Part shown: positions 37,389 through 46,792 of the stretch, piece after piece
How positions within the stretch are numbered: position 1 is the first letter of the stretch
Layout of the letters: each line of letters begins with the position of its first letter
Source: Flavobacteriaceae bacterium PRS1
Lineage (GTDB): Bacteria > Bacteroidota > Bacteroidia > Flavobacteriales > Flavobacteriaceae
NCBI GenBank assembly: GCA_003709165.1
Contig: RDRZ01000001.1
Coordinates: 1-64,000 of the forward strand
Length of the DNA: 64,000 bases
Reading direction: 5' to 3'
Notes under the pieces: generated by a model
The model's database searches: none
Told to the model about the DNA's origin: nothing
What the model saw: the letters and a program-made list of their open reading frames with translations, nothing else
Made by a program: the position numbers and the translations under genes

Positions 37389-38618
37389 CTAAAGTTTGTC
37401 TTTTGGATAACATATATAATACTTCGTAACAGGTTTTGAAAGCACTTTTAAATTTAAATGATCTGAAGCATCTACAATATCAATTACTTTTCCTGTATTA
37501 AACAAGATGTTTATATTTTGATTATTTAATTGATAGGCTTGATTAGTTACCTCTCCTTTAAATACAAAAAACGATGCTTCGTAATTTGTTACATTATATT
37601 TATGCATCAAATTAGTGATGTGCTTATTTAATTTATCATTATTAATTTGATCATTCTTTATTTCTATTTTTAAAAGATCTCTGTTAATAATCATTTGGCA
37701 AAGATTACTCAGCACAAAGTCATCATGAATCTGCCATTCTTTCATTGCGGAAATTATATCAAAATCGTCTAGATTAGCATAAGTTTCAAGAGTAAAATCA
37801 TTAAAAGTGTCATGAGTGATTTCATTTTTTAAAAAATACAATAATGCTTTACTAGTTATTAGTGTAGCTCCTTTAAGTGTTAATTCTTTTGCACGTTGCA
37901 GTACTCTAATCATTAATTGTTCTGCAACCAAACTGGTTTTATGCAAATAAACCTGCCAATACATGAGTCGTCTTGCTGTTAAAAACCGTTCGACTGAATA
38001 TATTCCTTTTTCTTCAACAACAAGTTCGTCTTCTACAACATTAAGCATTGTTATTAAATGAGCACTATTTATATTACCTTCGGAAACTCCTGTGTAAAAA
38101 CTATCTCGTTTTAAATAATCTGAACGATCCATGTCTAACTGACTGGAAATTAACTGACACATGAACTTTCGATGATACTTTCCTTTAAATACTTTAATAG
38201 CAAGCGTTAAATTTGAGTTAAATTCGGTATTGAGCTTTTGCATAAACAACAGCGAAATTTCTTCATGCGAAACGCCCTTTACAATGCTGTGTTCCATAGC
38301 ATGACTAAATGGACCATGACCAATATCATGCAACAAAATCGCAATTAATAACGCATTTTCTTCATCTTCAGAAATTGTAACCCCTTTAAAACGAAGTATC
38401 CTAACCACATTTTGCATTAAATGCATACTGCCTAATGCGTGGTGAAATCGTGTGTGATGTGCACCTGGATATACCAAATAGGACAATCCCATTTGAGTAA
38501 TTCTACGAAGTCTTTGAAAATACCTGTGTTCTATTAATTCAAAAATTAAAGAATTCGGAATTGTAATAAATCCGTAAATTGGGTCGTTAAATATTTTAAG
38601 TTTGTTTTTAGTATGCAA
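37389..38618 (-). CDS. HD-domain phosphohydrolase
   Basis: A protein of about 409 residues of the HD superfamily (dGTPase-like). GAHHTRFHHALGSMHLMQNV and LLHDIGHGPFSHAMEHSIV contain the metal-binding H...HD residues. FNDPIYGFITIPN marks the usual start of the protein. No ATG precedes this part except within the divergent porX gene; a TTG at 38618 is the best start, leaving only 38 bases between the two. The HD-porX pairing is common in Flavobacteriaceae. Nucleotide substrate unknown. Confidence 0.82.
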   Translation of the reverse strand: MHTKNKLKIFNDPIYGFITIPNSLIFELIEHRYFQRLRRITQMGLSYLVYPGAHHTRFHHALGSMHLMQNVVRILRFKGVTISEDEENALLIAILLHDIGHGPFSHAMEHSIVKGVSHEEISLLFMQKLNTEFNSNLTLAIKVFKGKYHRKFMCQLISSQLDMDRSDYLKRDSFYTGVSEGNINSAHLITMLNVVEDELVVEEKGIYSVERFLTARRLMYWQVYLHKTSLVAEQLMIRVLQRAKELTLKGATLITSKALLYFLKNEITHDTFNDFTLETYANLDDFDIISAMKEWQIHDDFVLSNLCQMIINRDLLKIEIKNDQINNDKLNKHITNLMHKYNVTNYEASFFVFKGEVTNQAYQLNNQNINILFNTGKVIDIVDASDHLNLKVLSKPVTKYYICYPKDKL

Positions 38619-38656
38619 ACCTTTAATTGAATTAAAATTTATACAAATATAAATAT

Positions 38657-40210
38657 ATGAACAATATAAACATTCTTTGGGTTGATGATGAGATAGATTT
38701 ATTAAAACCACACATTTTATTTTTAGAAAAAAGAAATTATGTAGTTACCACTTGCCAGAGTGGTACAGAAGCCATAGAAATTATTGAAGACCAAAATTTT
38801 GATATTGTTTTTTTAGACGAAAATATGCCAGGTTTAACGGGTTTGGAAACTCTATCAGAAATTAAAGAGAAACGAAGTAACCTTCCTGTGGTAATGATTA
38901 CCAAAAGTGAGGAAGAATATATTATGGAAGAAGCTATCGGAAGCAAAATTGCCGATTACCTTATAAAACCTGTAAATCCACATCAGATTTTATTGAGTTT
39001 AAAAAAGAATTTAGACCTTACACGTTTAGTCTCCGAGAAAACAACATCCAGTTATCAGCAGGAATTTAGAAAGATAGCCATGGATCTATCAATGGTAAAT
39101 AGTTATGAAGAATGGGTCGAGCTATACCAAAAATTAATCTATTGGGAAATTGAACTCGAAGATATTGAAGATCATGCCATGTTCGAGATTTTAGAATCTC
39201 AAAAAAATGAAGCAAACCTTCAGTTCGGAAAGTTTATTGACAAAAATTACGAAAACTGGCTTCAACCCAGCGCTGAAGCTCCAATACTATCTCATACCCT
39301 TTTTAAAGAAAAGGTTGTTCCGGAGTTAAGTAAAACCCAACCAACACTTTTAGTAGTTGTAGATAATTTAAGATACGACCAGTGGAAAGCATTCGAACCT
39401 ATTGTAAACAATTATTACAAAACCCAAAGTGAATCACCATATTATAGCATTTTACCAACAGCTACCCAATACGCAAGAAACGCTATTTTTTCTGGATTAA
39501 TGCCAAGCAATATGGAGCAATTACATCCAAACTATTGGAAAAATGACAATGATGAAGGCGGAAAAAATTTATTTGAAAATGAGTTTCTAACAGCTCAATT
39601 AAAACGTTTGGGATTAAGCCATATAAAACATGAATATTTTAAAATAACAAATCTAAAGGCTGGCAAAAAATTAGCTGACAATTTTAAATCTCAAAAAGAT
39701 AACGATCTTACAGTTGTTGTTTACAATTTTGTAGATATGTTATCGCATTCTAAAACCGAAATGGACGTTGTAAAAGAATTAGCTTCTAACGACAAAGCAT
39801 ATCGCTCTTTAACTGTTAGCTGGTTTAAAAACTCTCCTTTGCTAGAAATAATTCAACAAGCACAACAATTAGGCTTTAAACTTATTATAACTACAGATCA
39901 TGGTACAATTAATGTAAAAAATCCTTCTAAAGTTATTGGAGATAGAGAGACTAGTCTTAATTTGAGATATAAAACCGGAAGAAGTTTAACGTTTGAAGAT
40001 AAAGATGTGTTTGTAGCAAGAGACCCAAAAAAGATTTTTTTACCTTCAATAACTATGAATAGTTCCTTTATTTTTGCAAAAGGAAATCTATTTTTTGCGT
40101 ATCCAAACAATTACAATCATTATGTAAGCTATTATCGTAACACCTATCAGCATGGAGGCGTATCTTTAGAAGAAGTTATTATCCCATTTGCAGTCTTGAG
40201 TCCAAAATAA
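38657..40210 (+). CDS. porX: PorX, response regulator with PglZ phosphatase domain
   Basis: A 517-residue fusion. Residues 1-125 are a receiver domain: acidic DDEID at 10-14, phospho-acceptor aspartate in DIVFLDENMPG, Thr in VVMITKSE and Lys in YLIKPVNPHQ. The remainder is a PglZ/alkaline phosphatase-fold domain (LLVVVDNLRYDQWKAF, FSGLMPSNME, NFVDMLSHSKTEMD, IITTDHGTINV). PorX with PorY regulates type IX secretion and acts on cyclic oligonucleotides. Its presence implies a T9SS. It is divergent from the HD gene and precedes tsaE. Confidence 0.95.
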   Translation: MNNINILWVDDEIDLLKPHILFLEKRNYVVTTCQSGTEAIEIIEDQNFDIVFLDENMPGLTGLETLSEIKEKRSNLPVVMITKSEEEYIMEEAIGSKIADYLIKPVNPHQILLSLKKNLDLTRLVSEKTTSSYQQEFRKIAMDLSMVNSYEEWVELYQKLIYWEIELEDIEDHAMFEILESQKNEANLQFGKFIDKNYENWLQPSAEAPILSHTLFKEKVVPELSKTQPTLLVVVDNLRYDQWKAFEPIVNNYYKTQSESPYYSILPTATQYARNAIFSGLMPSNMEQLHPNYWKNDNDEGGKNLFENEFLTAQLKRLGLSHIKHEYFKITNLKAGKKLADNFKSQKDNDLTVVVYNFVDMLSHSKTEMDVVKELASNDKAYRSLTVSWFKNSPLLEIIQQAQQLGFKLIITTDHGTINVKNPSKVIGDRETSLNLRYKTGRSLTFEDKDVFVARDPKKIFLPSITMNSSFIFAKGNLFFAYPNNYNHYVSYYRNTYQHGGVSLEEVIIPFAVLSPK

Positions 40211-40298
40211 TTAATCCATAAATTGCATAAAACATCGACGAAATACACATTTTACTTGTTTATTAACAAAATATACCTTATTATTGCCTAACAATTGG

Positions 40299-40715
40299 AT
40301 GAATGAAACTGTACATTTCGATTTAGAAACTATTGATGATGTAGCAAAATTGTTACTTAAAAATTTTAAAACGAAAACAGTTTTATTTTATGGAGACATG
40401 GGAGTTGGTAAAACAACGCTTATAAGTGCTTTATTAAAAGCATTAGGCGGAACAGAGAAAGCTACGAGCCCAACTTTTTCGATTGTGAATGAATATAAAA
40501 TAAAAGATGATATTGTATATCATTTCGATTTTTATAGAATTAATGACCTAGAAGAAGCTTTAGATTTAGGAATTGAAGAGTATTTTTATTCTAAACATTG
40601 GATTTTTATTGAATGGCCAGAAAAAATTAGCCCTTTTCTGCCGAATAAAGTTGATAAAGTGCACTTAAGATTGAATAAAAATAACTTTAGAGCACTTAAA
40701 TTAAGTGTATATTAA
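40299..40715 (+). CDS. tsaE: tRNA t6A biosynthesis ATPase TsaE
   Basis: A 138-residue P-loop protein. LFYGDMGVGKTTLISALLKALGG is the Walker A motif, followed by SPTFSIVNEY and HFDFYRINDLEEALDLGIEEYF and EWPEKI. It powers the TsaB-TsaD complex that makes N6-threonylcarbamoyladenosine in tRNA; tsaD is at 58367. The ATG at 40299 is preferred to the TTG at 40284. It follows porX and precedes a small secreted peptide gene. Confidence 0.93.
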   Translation: MNETVHFDLETIDDVAKLLLKNFKTKTVLFYGDMGVGKTTLISALLKALGGTEKATSPTFSIVNEYKIKDDIVYHFDFYRINDLEEALDLGIEEYFYSKHWIFIEWPEKISPFLPNKVDKVHLRLNKNNFRALKLSVY

Positions 40716-40868
40716 GAAAAAAGTAAAATAAAATTAAAATAATTAGTTAAAAAATAGTAAACACAACCCAAATCAAAATCACATAAGTACGGTAAAACCG
40801 TAACGTTCAAGAGTTTTTTTGAAATTGATTTTAACAAAATATTAACATTTTTCGAGATACCTGAAAGT

Positions 40869-40876
40869 TATCTTTG
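40869..40876 (+). promoter_or_regulatory. -7 promoter element upstream of small exported protein
   Basis: TATCTTTG matches the Bacteroidota -7 consensus TAnnTTTG exactly, 30 bases before the ATG at 40907. No good TTTG box sits 19 bases upstream. A GGT/ACC hairpin (TACGGTaaaACCGTA, about 40788) lies further upstream in the tsaE spacer. Confidence 0.45.
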
Positions 40877-40906
40877 TTATTATTAATTAATTAAATCCCT
40901 TGAATT

Positions 40907-41047
40907 ATGAAAACAAAAAAAGTTTTAATCGCAATTGCGATATTTGGTGGTGTTTTGTTTACAGCGCAAGCTACTAATCTAATAGATTTAGATGGACAAA
41001 CAACAACTCAAATTGAAAAAGCAAAAGTCAAAATTCCTGGACAATAA
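40907..41047 (+). CDS. Small exported protein of 46 residues
   Basis: A short gene encoding MKTKKVLIAIAIFGGVLFTA followed by QATNLIDLDGQTTTQIEKAK and VKIPGQ. The basic start, hydrophobic stretch and AQA cleavage-like end make a signal peptide; the mature peptide is only about 24 residues and has no cysteine. A -7 promoter element lies 30 bases upstream. Similar tiny proteins occur near tsaE and ald in other Flavobacteriaceae as far as I recall. Function unknown. Confidence 0.6.
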   Translation: MKTKKVLIAIAIFGGVLFTAQATNLIDLDGQTTTQIEKAKVKIPGQ

Positions 41048-41519
41048 AAAGGAGTTGATTATTGGGAGTTTAATAGCAACGATTATTGCTATTACTCCCT
41101 ATTTGTTTACAATATGGGAAGGTGCTCCAAATGAAAAACCCTGGGACACCTTTTTATTTTCTTATACTAGCCCTTATTATGAGAGTGCACAAATTTTAGT
41201 GTGGACTTTATTAGGTAAAGTCATTCCTCTCCTTTTACTAATAATTTGGATTTTTACATGTCGCCACTGGTGGTATCATGTATTGTTAGTACCAATAGCG
41301 ATGTATGTTTACCATATTATTACAATTATTAATGACGATTTAGAATTTTCAGAGGAAACACAAATTTTATATTTACTTCCTGTAATGGCTGTAGTTATCC
41401 CTTCAATCTATTTAATCAGAGCCAGAATGTTTAATAAACTAACTGATGCCGATAAAACTTTAGAAGAACTTGAAGAAGAATTTAAAATTACTAAACGTTC
41501 GTTTAGAGATTATTTTTAA
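40992..41519 (+). CDS. Conserved membrane protein with three hydrophobic segments
   Basis: A protein of up to 175 residues with three membrane helices (IIGSLIATIIAITPYLFTIW; VWTLLGKVIPLLLLIIWIF; LLPVMAVVIPSIYLI) and the conserved FTCRHWWYHVLLVPIAMYVYH. The ATG at 40992 lies inside the small exported gene in another frame. A better start may be TTG at 41055, directly after AAGGAG and just before the first helix, which would give 154 residues. No name is known; it precedes ald. Confidence 0.7.
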   Translation: MDKQQLKLKKQKSKFLDNKKELIIGSLIATIIAITPYLFTIWEGAPNEKPWDTFLFSYTSPYYESAQILVWTLLGKVIPLLLLIIWIFTCRHWWYHVLLVPIAMYVYHIITIINDDLEFSEETQILYLLPVMAVVIPSIYLIRARMFNKLTDADKTLEELEEEFKITKRSFRDYF

Positions 41520-41567
41520 GACTTATACCAAAAATTATTTGTAATTTGGATTTTCAATAAATCCTAA

Positions 41568-42767
41568 ATGGGTAAATCTCTTTCTCCTTTTACAAAAGAA
41601 CAACTATTACCTCAAGAAGAAATGCTTGAAGTCCTTAAACGCAAAGGCAATTTATTTATAGGAATCCCAAAAGAAACATCCTTCCAAGAAAAGCGCGTTT
41701 GCCTTACTCCAGATGCTGTTTCAGCATTAGTAAATAATGGTCATCGTGTGCTTTTAGAATCTGGAGCTGGAGATGGTGCTAAATATAATGATAAAGATTA
41801 TAGCGAAGCTGGCGCAAAAATAACAAAGGATAAAGCCAAAGTGTTTTCCTGCCCTATTATCTTAAAAGTCGAGCCTCCTTCGTTTAGTGAGATTAAACTC
41901 CTTAATCCTCAAACCATTCTCATTTCTGCTTTACAACTTAAAACGCAAAGCAAAGCCTATTTTGAAGCTTTGGCAAAAAAAAGAATTACTGCTCTTGCTT
42001 TCGAATTTATTAGAGATGAAGATGGTGCTTATCCAGCAGTTCAGCAATTGAGTGAAATTGCAGGCACTGCTTCTGTATTAATAGCTGCAGAATTATTATC
42101 GAATGTTAACAACGGAAATGGGTTGTTATTCGGAAACATAAGTGGTATTCCTCCTATTGAAGTTGTTATTCTAGGCGCAGGAACTGTAGGAGAATTTGCT
42201 GCACGATCAGCAATAGGAATGGGAGCAAATATAAAAGTTTTTGATAATTCTATAACTAAATTGAGAAGGCTGCAATCTAAATTAGGAAGAACAATATACA
42301 CATCTACAATGCAGCCGAAAAATATACATAAAGCATTAATCCGTTGTGATGTTGCTATTGGTGCGGTTAGAGGTAAAAACAGAGCTCCTATTTTAGTCAC
42401 GGAAGCTATGGTTGAAAGCATGAAAAAGGGTTCACTTATTATTGATGTTAGTATAGATATGGGAGGCTGTTTTGAAACCAGCGATATTACTTCACACGAT
42501 AGTCCAACATTTGTTAAACATGGTGTCATTCATTATTGTGTGCCAAATATTCCAGCTCGCTATTCGAGATCTGCTTCAGTTTCAATTAGTAATATATTTA
42601 CGCCTTATTTATTAGAAATCGCCGAAAATGGTGGCATAGAAAATGCTCTGCGTTTTGATCGTGGTTTAAAAAATGGTTTGTATTTTTACCACGGAATTTT
42701 AACTAACAAATCGGTTGCAGATTGGTTTGATTTGGACTACAGCGATGTTAATCTTCTTATTTTTTAA
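41568..42767 (+). CDS. ald: Alanine dehydrogenase
   Basis: A 399-residue NAD-dependent alanine dehydrogenase of the AlaDH/PNT family. GIPKETSFQEKRVCLTPDAVSALVNNGHRVLLESGAG is the N-terminal signature, and VVILGAGTVGEFAARSAIGMGANIKVFD the NAD-binding fold. YSRSASVSISN near the C-terminus is also typical. It interconverts alanine and pyruvate plus ammonia. The N-terminus is about 30 residues longer than classical Ald, which is usual for flavobacterial forms. Followed by the DUF4258 gene. Confidence 0.93.
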   Translation: MGKSLSPFTKEQLLPQEEMLEVLKRKGNLFIGIPKETSFQEKRVCLTPDAVSALVNNGHRVLLESGAGDGAKYNDKDYSEAGAKITKDKAKVFSCPIILKVEPPSFSEIKLLNPQTILISALQLKTQSKAYFEALAKKRITALAFEFIRDEDGAYPAVQQLSEIAGTASVLIAAELLSNVNNGNGLLFGNISGIPPIEVVILGAGTVGEFAARSAIGMGANIKVFDNSITKLRRLQSKLGRTIYTSTMQPKNIHKALIRCDVAIGAVRGKNRAPILVTEAMVESMKKGSLIIDVSIDMGGCFETSDITSHDSPTFVKHGVIHYCVPNIPARYSRSASVSISNIFTPYLLEIAENGGIENALRFDRGLKNGLYFYHGILTNKSVADWFDLDYSDVNLLIF

Positions 42768-42800
42768 TGCTTAATAAAAGCATCAATTTATTAATTACAC

Positions 42801-43172
42801 ATGAAACTTATACACCGCATTGGTTATTACCTTGGAGGATTCTCTATTGGACTTATATTTTTAGCTTTTTTTTTAAGTGGTAAAAAAGCCTCTTGCAGTT
42901 ATGGACTAGATGCAAGAGTATCAAAAAATATTAGCACAAAACAACTTGTTTATTCTCAAAATGTTCTTGAACTTCTAAAAAACAGATCTATTGATACTTT
43001 TACAATTTCTGAAATATTAAAATTTGGAGATGTAGATTTTTCTAAAGTAGATAGAGACCTTGATTTTTGTAAGCTTTATATAATTGAACACGAAATTGAT
43101 GAAAAGGATATTGCTTTAACTGTTGAGAATTGTGAAACTATTGCAACAATAATGTCAGTAAGTTTTGAATAA
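42801..43172 (+). CDS. DUF4258 family protein
   Basis: A 123-residue protein with an N-terminal membrane helix (about residues 8-27, GYYLGGFSIGLIFLAFFL) followed by a cysteine (CSYGLDARVSKNI) and an acidic C-terminal half typical of DUF4258. It follows ald by 33 bases and precedes the decayed aminotransferase by 14. Function unknown. Confidence 0.8.
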   Translation: MKLIHRIGYYLGGFSIGLIFLAFFLSGKKASCSYGLDARVSKNISTKQLVYSQNVLELLKNRSIDTFTISEILKFGDVDFSKVDRDLDFCKLYIIEHEIDEKDIALTVENCETIATIMSVSFE

Positions 43173-43186
43173 AACAAACTCTCCTT

Positions 43187-44314
43187 TTGCACACAAAAAC
43201 TAAAATATGGCTTTCTCCTCCTCACATGTTCGGCAAAGAGCAAAGCTTTATTGATGTTGCCTTTAGAGAAAATTTTATCGCTCCTTGTGGTTCAAATATT
43301 TCTGGTTTTGAAGCCGATTTAGAACACTATTTAAAACATGATTGTTTTGTAGCTGTATTAAATTCTGGAACTGCTGCAATTCATTTAGCATTAATTCTTT
43401 TGGGAGTTGGTAAAAATGATGAAGTAATTTGCCAAAGCAACACTTTTATTGCTTCAGTTAATCCTGTAATTTATCAAGGAGCAACACCAATTTTAGTAGA
43501 TAGTGAAACAGATACCTAGAATATGTGTCCTGAATTATTAGAAATCGCAATTAAGGATCGTATCTCTAAAGGGAAAAAACTCAAAGCTATTATTGCAGTT
43601 CATCTTTATGGAATGCCTTATAAAGTAGAAGCTATTCATTCAATAGCAAAAAAATATGAGATTCCTATTATTGAAGATAGTGCTGAAGCTCTTGGAAGCT
43701 CATATAAAGAGAGGAAATGTGGCACTTTTGGTGATTTGTCTATAGTATCGTTTAATGGAAATAAAATAATTACAGCATCTGGTGGTGGCGCTTTAATTAC
43801 AAAACATAAGGCATTAAAAGAAAAGGCTATTTTCTTATCTACTCATGCTAAAGTAAATCTGTAGATTATCTACATTCTAACATTGGATATAATTATAGAA
43901 TGTCTAATATTTCTGCTGGAATTGGTAGAGGACAAATGTTAGCTTTAGACAAATATATAAGCACAAGGAGACAAAATTATGTGTTATATAAAGAACGCTT
44001 AAAAGAGTTTGATACAATTCGCTTTTTAGATGAGCCTAAGCATCATTTTTCGAGTAGGTGGCTCACATGTGTTTTAACAGAATCTTTTAGTAAACGTGAA
44101 GAATTAAGAACGTTTTTTGAAAAAGAAAACATCGAAACAAAACCTTTATGGAAACCAATGCATCAGCAACCTATATTTAAAAATGTACCCAAATATATAA
44201 ACGGTATTTCCGGATGAATTGCATAATAAAGGTTTATGTTTACTTAGCGGTTCTAATCTAACCGAAAATGATTTCGATAGAATAATACATTGTTTTACAG
44301 AAATATATGGCTGA
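43187..44314 (+). pseudogene. DegT/DnrJ/EryC1 sugar aminotransferase, decayed
   Basis: Three fragments cover one PLP-dependent aminotransferase of about 375 residues. The first (43187-43519) ends at a TAG that replaces the Trp expected in SETDT-W-NMCPELL; the frame continues. The PLP lysine is still present in VSFNGNKIITASGGG. A one-base loss at about 43853-43866 shifts to a frame reading VDYLHSNIGYNYRMSNISAG, and a second shift at about 44196-44216 restores FPDELHNKGLCLLSGSNLTE to the final TGA at 44312. The start is a TTG at 43187. It would make a 4-amino sugar nucleotide for a surface glycan. Its end overlaps the next gene by 8 bases. Confidence 0.85.
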
Positions 44315-45431
44315 TTTTAAAGGAAAACAAATACATGATAAATATATAGAAGAGTTTTTATCAATAGAACAATCTGGTTTGGTAGACTCTAATTTAGCTT
44401 CCGAATATAATAATGAGATTATTTTAATTACAGGAGCTGCAGGATCTATCGGAAGCGAACTTGCACGAAAAATAGCAATGTTTGGTTATAAAGAATTAAT
44501 ACTAATTGATATTTCTGAATCTTCATTATATAATCTTCAGCAAGAGTTTTTTATGTTAGGCATTAAAAATTTTATTCTCATTGTTGCAGATATTAGAGAT
44601 ATGCATAGAATGTCTCAAATTTTTGACAATTATAAACCAAAAATCGTTTTTCATGCTGCAGCTTACAAGCATGTACCACTAATGGAAAGCAATCCCAACG
44701 AAGCTGTTGGAGTAAATATTTTAGGCACAAAAAACATTGCAGACCTTTCAATTACACATAATATTAAAAAGTGTATTCTAATTTCTACAGATAAAGCAGT
44801 CAACCCAACTAATGTAATGGGTGCGACAAAACGCATTGCAGAATTATATGTAAAATGCCTAAACGGAAGAGGAAATACTAAATTTATAACCACACGTTTT
44901 GGAAATGTTTTAGGCTCGAACGGTTCAGTTATTCCATTATTTAAAAAGCAACTAATCTCTGGTGGACCAATTACTATTACACATAAAAATATTACAAGAT
45001 ATTTTATGACGATTTCTACTGCAAGCCAATTGGTTTTACAAGCATCAACTATGGGAAATGGTGGTGAAATATTTGTTTTTAATATGGGGAAACCTATTAA
45101 AATCTATGATATCGCTTTGCATATAATTCGTCTTTCAGGTTTAAAATTTCCTGATGATATTGATATAAAAATCATTGGCTTACGTTCTGGCGAAAAATTT
45201 TCGGAAGAATTATATTCAGAAAATGAAATTATAAAATCTACTTCTCATGACAAAATTTTAATGATAGAAACAAAACCTTTCAAAAAAGAAATAATTGAAA
45301 CAAAAATAAATATGTTATGCAAAAAGAATTTTAAGTCTCAAAAATTAGAAATTGTAGCTATAATGAAAAACATATTACCCGAATATGTTTCGAATAACTC
45401 AAAATTTGAATTGTTGGATTCAACCAATTAA
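44307..45431 (+). CDS. Polysaccharide biosynthesis nucleotide-sugar dehydratase/epimerase (soluble CapD/FlaA1 type)
   Basis: A 374-residue protein of the extended SDR family. ILITGAAGSIGSELARKIAMFGYKELILIDISE binds NAD(P), STDKAVNPTNVMGATKRIAELYV carries the MGATKR motif of the UDP-GlcNAc 4,6-dehydratase group, and RFGNVLGSNGSVIPLFKKQ is conserved. Many flavobacterial members have an N-terminal membrane half; this one starts directly before the catalytic domain, so it is a soluble form or a shortened gene. With the broken aminotransferase just upstream it formed one aminosugar pathway. Confidence 0.88.
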   Translation: MADFKGKQIHDKYIEEFLSIEQSGLVDSNLASEYNNEIILITGAAGSIGSELARKIAMFGYKELILIDISESSLYNLQQEFFMLGIKNFILIVADIRDMHRMSQIFDNYKPKIVFHAAAYKHVPLMESNPNEAVGVNILGTKNIADLSITHNIKKCILISTDKAVNPTNVMGATKRIAELYVKCLNGRGNTKFITTRFGNVLGSNGSVIPLFKKQLISGGPITITHKNITRYFMTISTASQLVLQASTMGNGGEIFVFNMGKPIKIYDIALHIIRLSGLKFPDDIDIKIIGLRSGEKFSEELYSENEIIKSTSHDKILMIETKPFKKEIIETKINMLCKKNFKSQKLEIVAIMKNILPEYVSNNSKFELLDSTN

Positions 45432-45435
45432 GGTG

Positions 45436-46608
45436 TTACATTTTTCTTCTTTTCCGTTCTTCTTTAAGTAAATTCAGCTCTCTACTGGTTTGTCCTGCAA
45501 CCGAAGTGTTCTCTTCTGCTCTACGTATTAGATAAGGCATAACATCTTTTACTGGTCCAAAAGGCACATATTTAACAACGTTATAACCAGCAGTTGCAAG
45601 GTTAAAACTAATATGGTCGCTCATACCATAAAGTTGTCCAAACCAAACTCGTTTATCGGTCTTTGCTATATTTTTTTCTTGCATGATAACCATTGCTAAA
45701 TACGAACTGGCTTCATTATGAGTGCCAATACACAATGAAATATCATTTAGGTTATCCAAAATGAATGTAAGCGTATCATTAAAATTTTTATCAGTAGCTT
45801 CCTTGTCGATACAAATTGGCGAAGAATATCTGTTTTTTTTCGCTCTTTCACGTTCTTTCTCCATATAAGCACCACGTACAATCTTCATTCCTAATTTAAA
45901 TCCTTGGTTTTTAGCACGTTCATTCAGGAGTTTTAAATAATCTAACCGATCCCAACGATAAGCTTGCAAAGTGTTGTACACAATGGGTTTTTCGGTATTA
46001 TATTTACGCATCATTTCTTCGGTAATTGCATCAGCTGCATCTTGCATCCAGCTTTCTTCAGCATCTATAAAAATTAAAACATCTTTTTCTTTAGCTAATT
46101 TACAGGTCTCATCAAAGCGCTCAATAACTCTATTCCATTCTTGTTCTTCAGCTTCAGTTAATTTTAATCCTTTTCCTTTTTTTTTATATAAAGAAATGCG
46201 TCCAAACCCTGTTGGCTTAAATACTGCAATTGGTAAGGCATCTTTTTGGCTGGCAAAATTTATAATTTCGAGTGTTTTATTTAAAGCCATATCAAATTGT
46301 ACTTCATTTTCTTTTCCTTCTACCGAATAATCTAAAACACTTGAAATTCCTTTACTGTACATTTTATCAATTACAGGCAAACAATCTTCTTCGTTAATAC
46401 CACCACAAAAATGATCGAAAACCGTAGCTCTAATCAATCCTTCAACAGGCAAGTTTGTTTTTAAGGCAAAATTTGTAGCTGCTGTACCAATTCTTACCAA
46501 AGGTTGATGGGAAATCATTTTAAATAAAAAATAAGCTCGTTCTAACTCCGAATCATTTTTAAGTTGGAATGCTACTTTTGTATTATTGAAAATTTTTTCT
46601 GCCGACAT
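45436..46608 (-). CDS. Proline dehydrogenase
   Basis: A 390-residue monofunctional proline dehydrogenase (FAD-dependent TIM barrel). RATVFDHFCGGINEEDCLPVI, FIDAEESWMQDAADAI, YNTLQAYRWDRLDYL, and KIVRGAYMEKERERAK are conserved, with the substrate-binding arginines in the C-terminal YLIRRAEENTSVAGQ. It oxidises proline to pyrroline-5-carboxylate. The ATG at 46608 is preferred to the TTG at 46629. The gene is convergent with the SDR gene, 4 bases apart. Confidence 0.92.
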   Translation of the reverse strand: MSAEKIFNNTKVAFQLKNDSELERAYFLFKMISHQPLVRIGTAATNFALKTNLPVEGLIRATVFDHFCGGINEEDCLPVIDKMYSKGISSVLDYSVEGKENEVQFDMALNKTLEIINFASQKDALPIAVFKPTGFGRISLYKKKGKGLKLTEAEEQEWNRVIERFDETCKLAKEKDVLIFIDAEESWMQDAADAITEEMMRKYNTEKPIVYNTLQAYRWDRLDYLKLLNERAKNQGFKLGMKIVRGAYMEKERERAKKNRYSSPICIDKEATDKNFNDTLTFILDNLNDISLCIGTHNEASSYLAMVIMQEKNIAKTDKRVWFGQLYGMSDHISFNLATAGYNVVKYVPFGPVKDVMPYLIRRAEENTSVAGQTSRELNLLKEERKRRKM

Positions 46609-46626
46609 ATTAATAAAGATTAGTAG

Positions 46627-46634
46627 CAAAGATA
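46627..46634 (-). promoter_or_regulatory. -7 promoter element for proline dehydrogenase
   Basis: On the minus strand TATCTTTG matches TAnnTTTG exactly, 18 bases upstream of the ATG at 46608. This implies a very short leader. No TTTG box lies at 19-base spacing. Confidence 0.4.
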
Positions 46635-46792
46635 TTTATTAAGAAGATATTTTATTGCATAAAAATAACTAATTTTAACAGTCAAATAATATGAGTTATA
46701 TATGAAACATATATCAAATATAAGTTTCTCATTTATGAGAATTATAGTATTAAATGTTACATGTAACCGAATTAAAAAAATATTATGAACAC

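Noticed and set aside
38657-40210. PglZ domain as part of a BREX or Pgl phage defence system
   Set aside because: It is fused to a receiver domain, as in PorX, and no methylase, BrxC or Lon-like gene is nearby.
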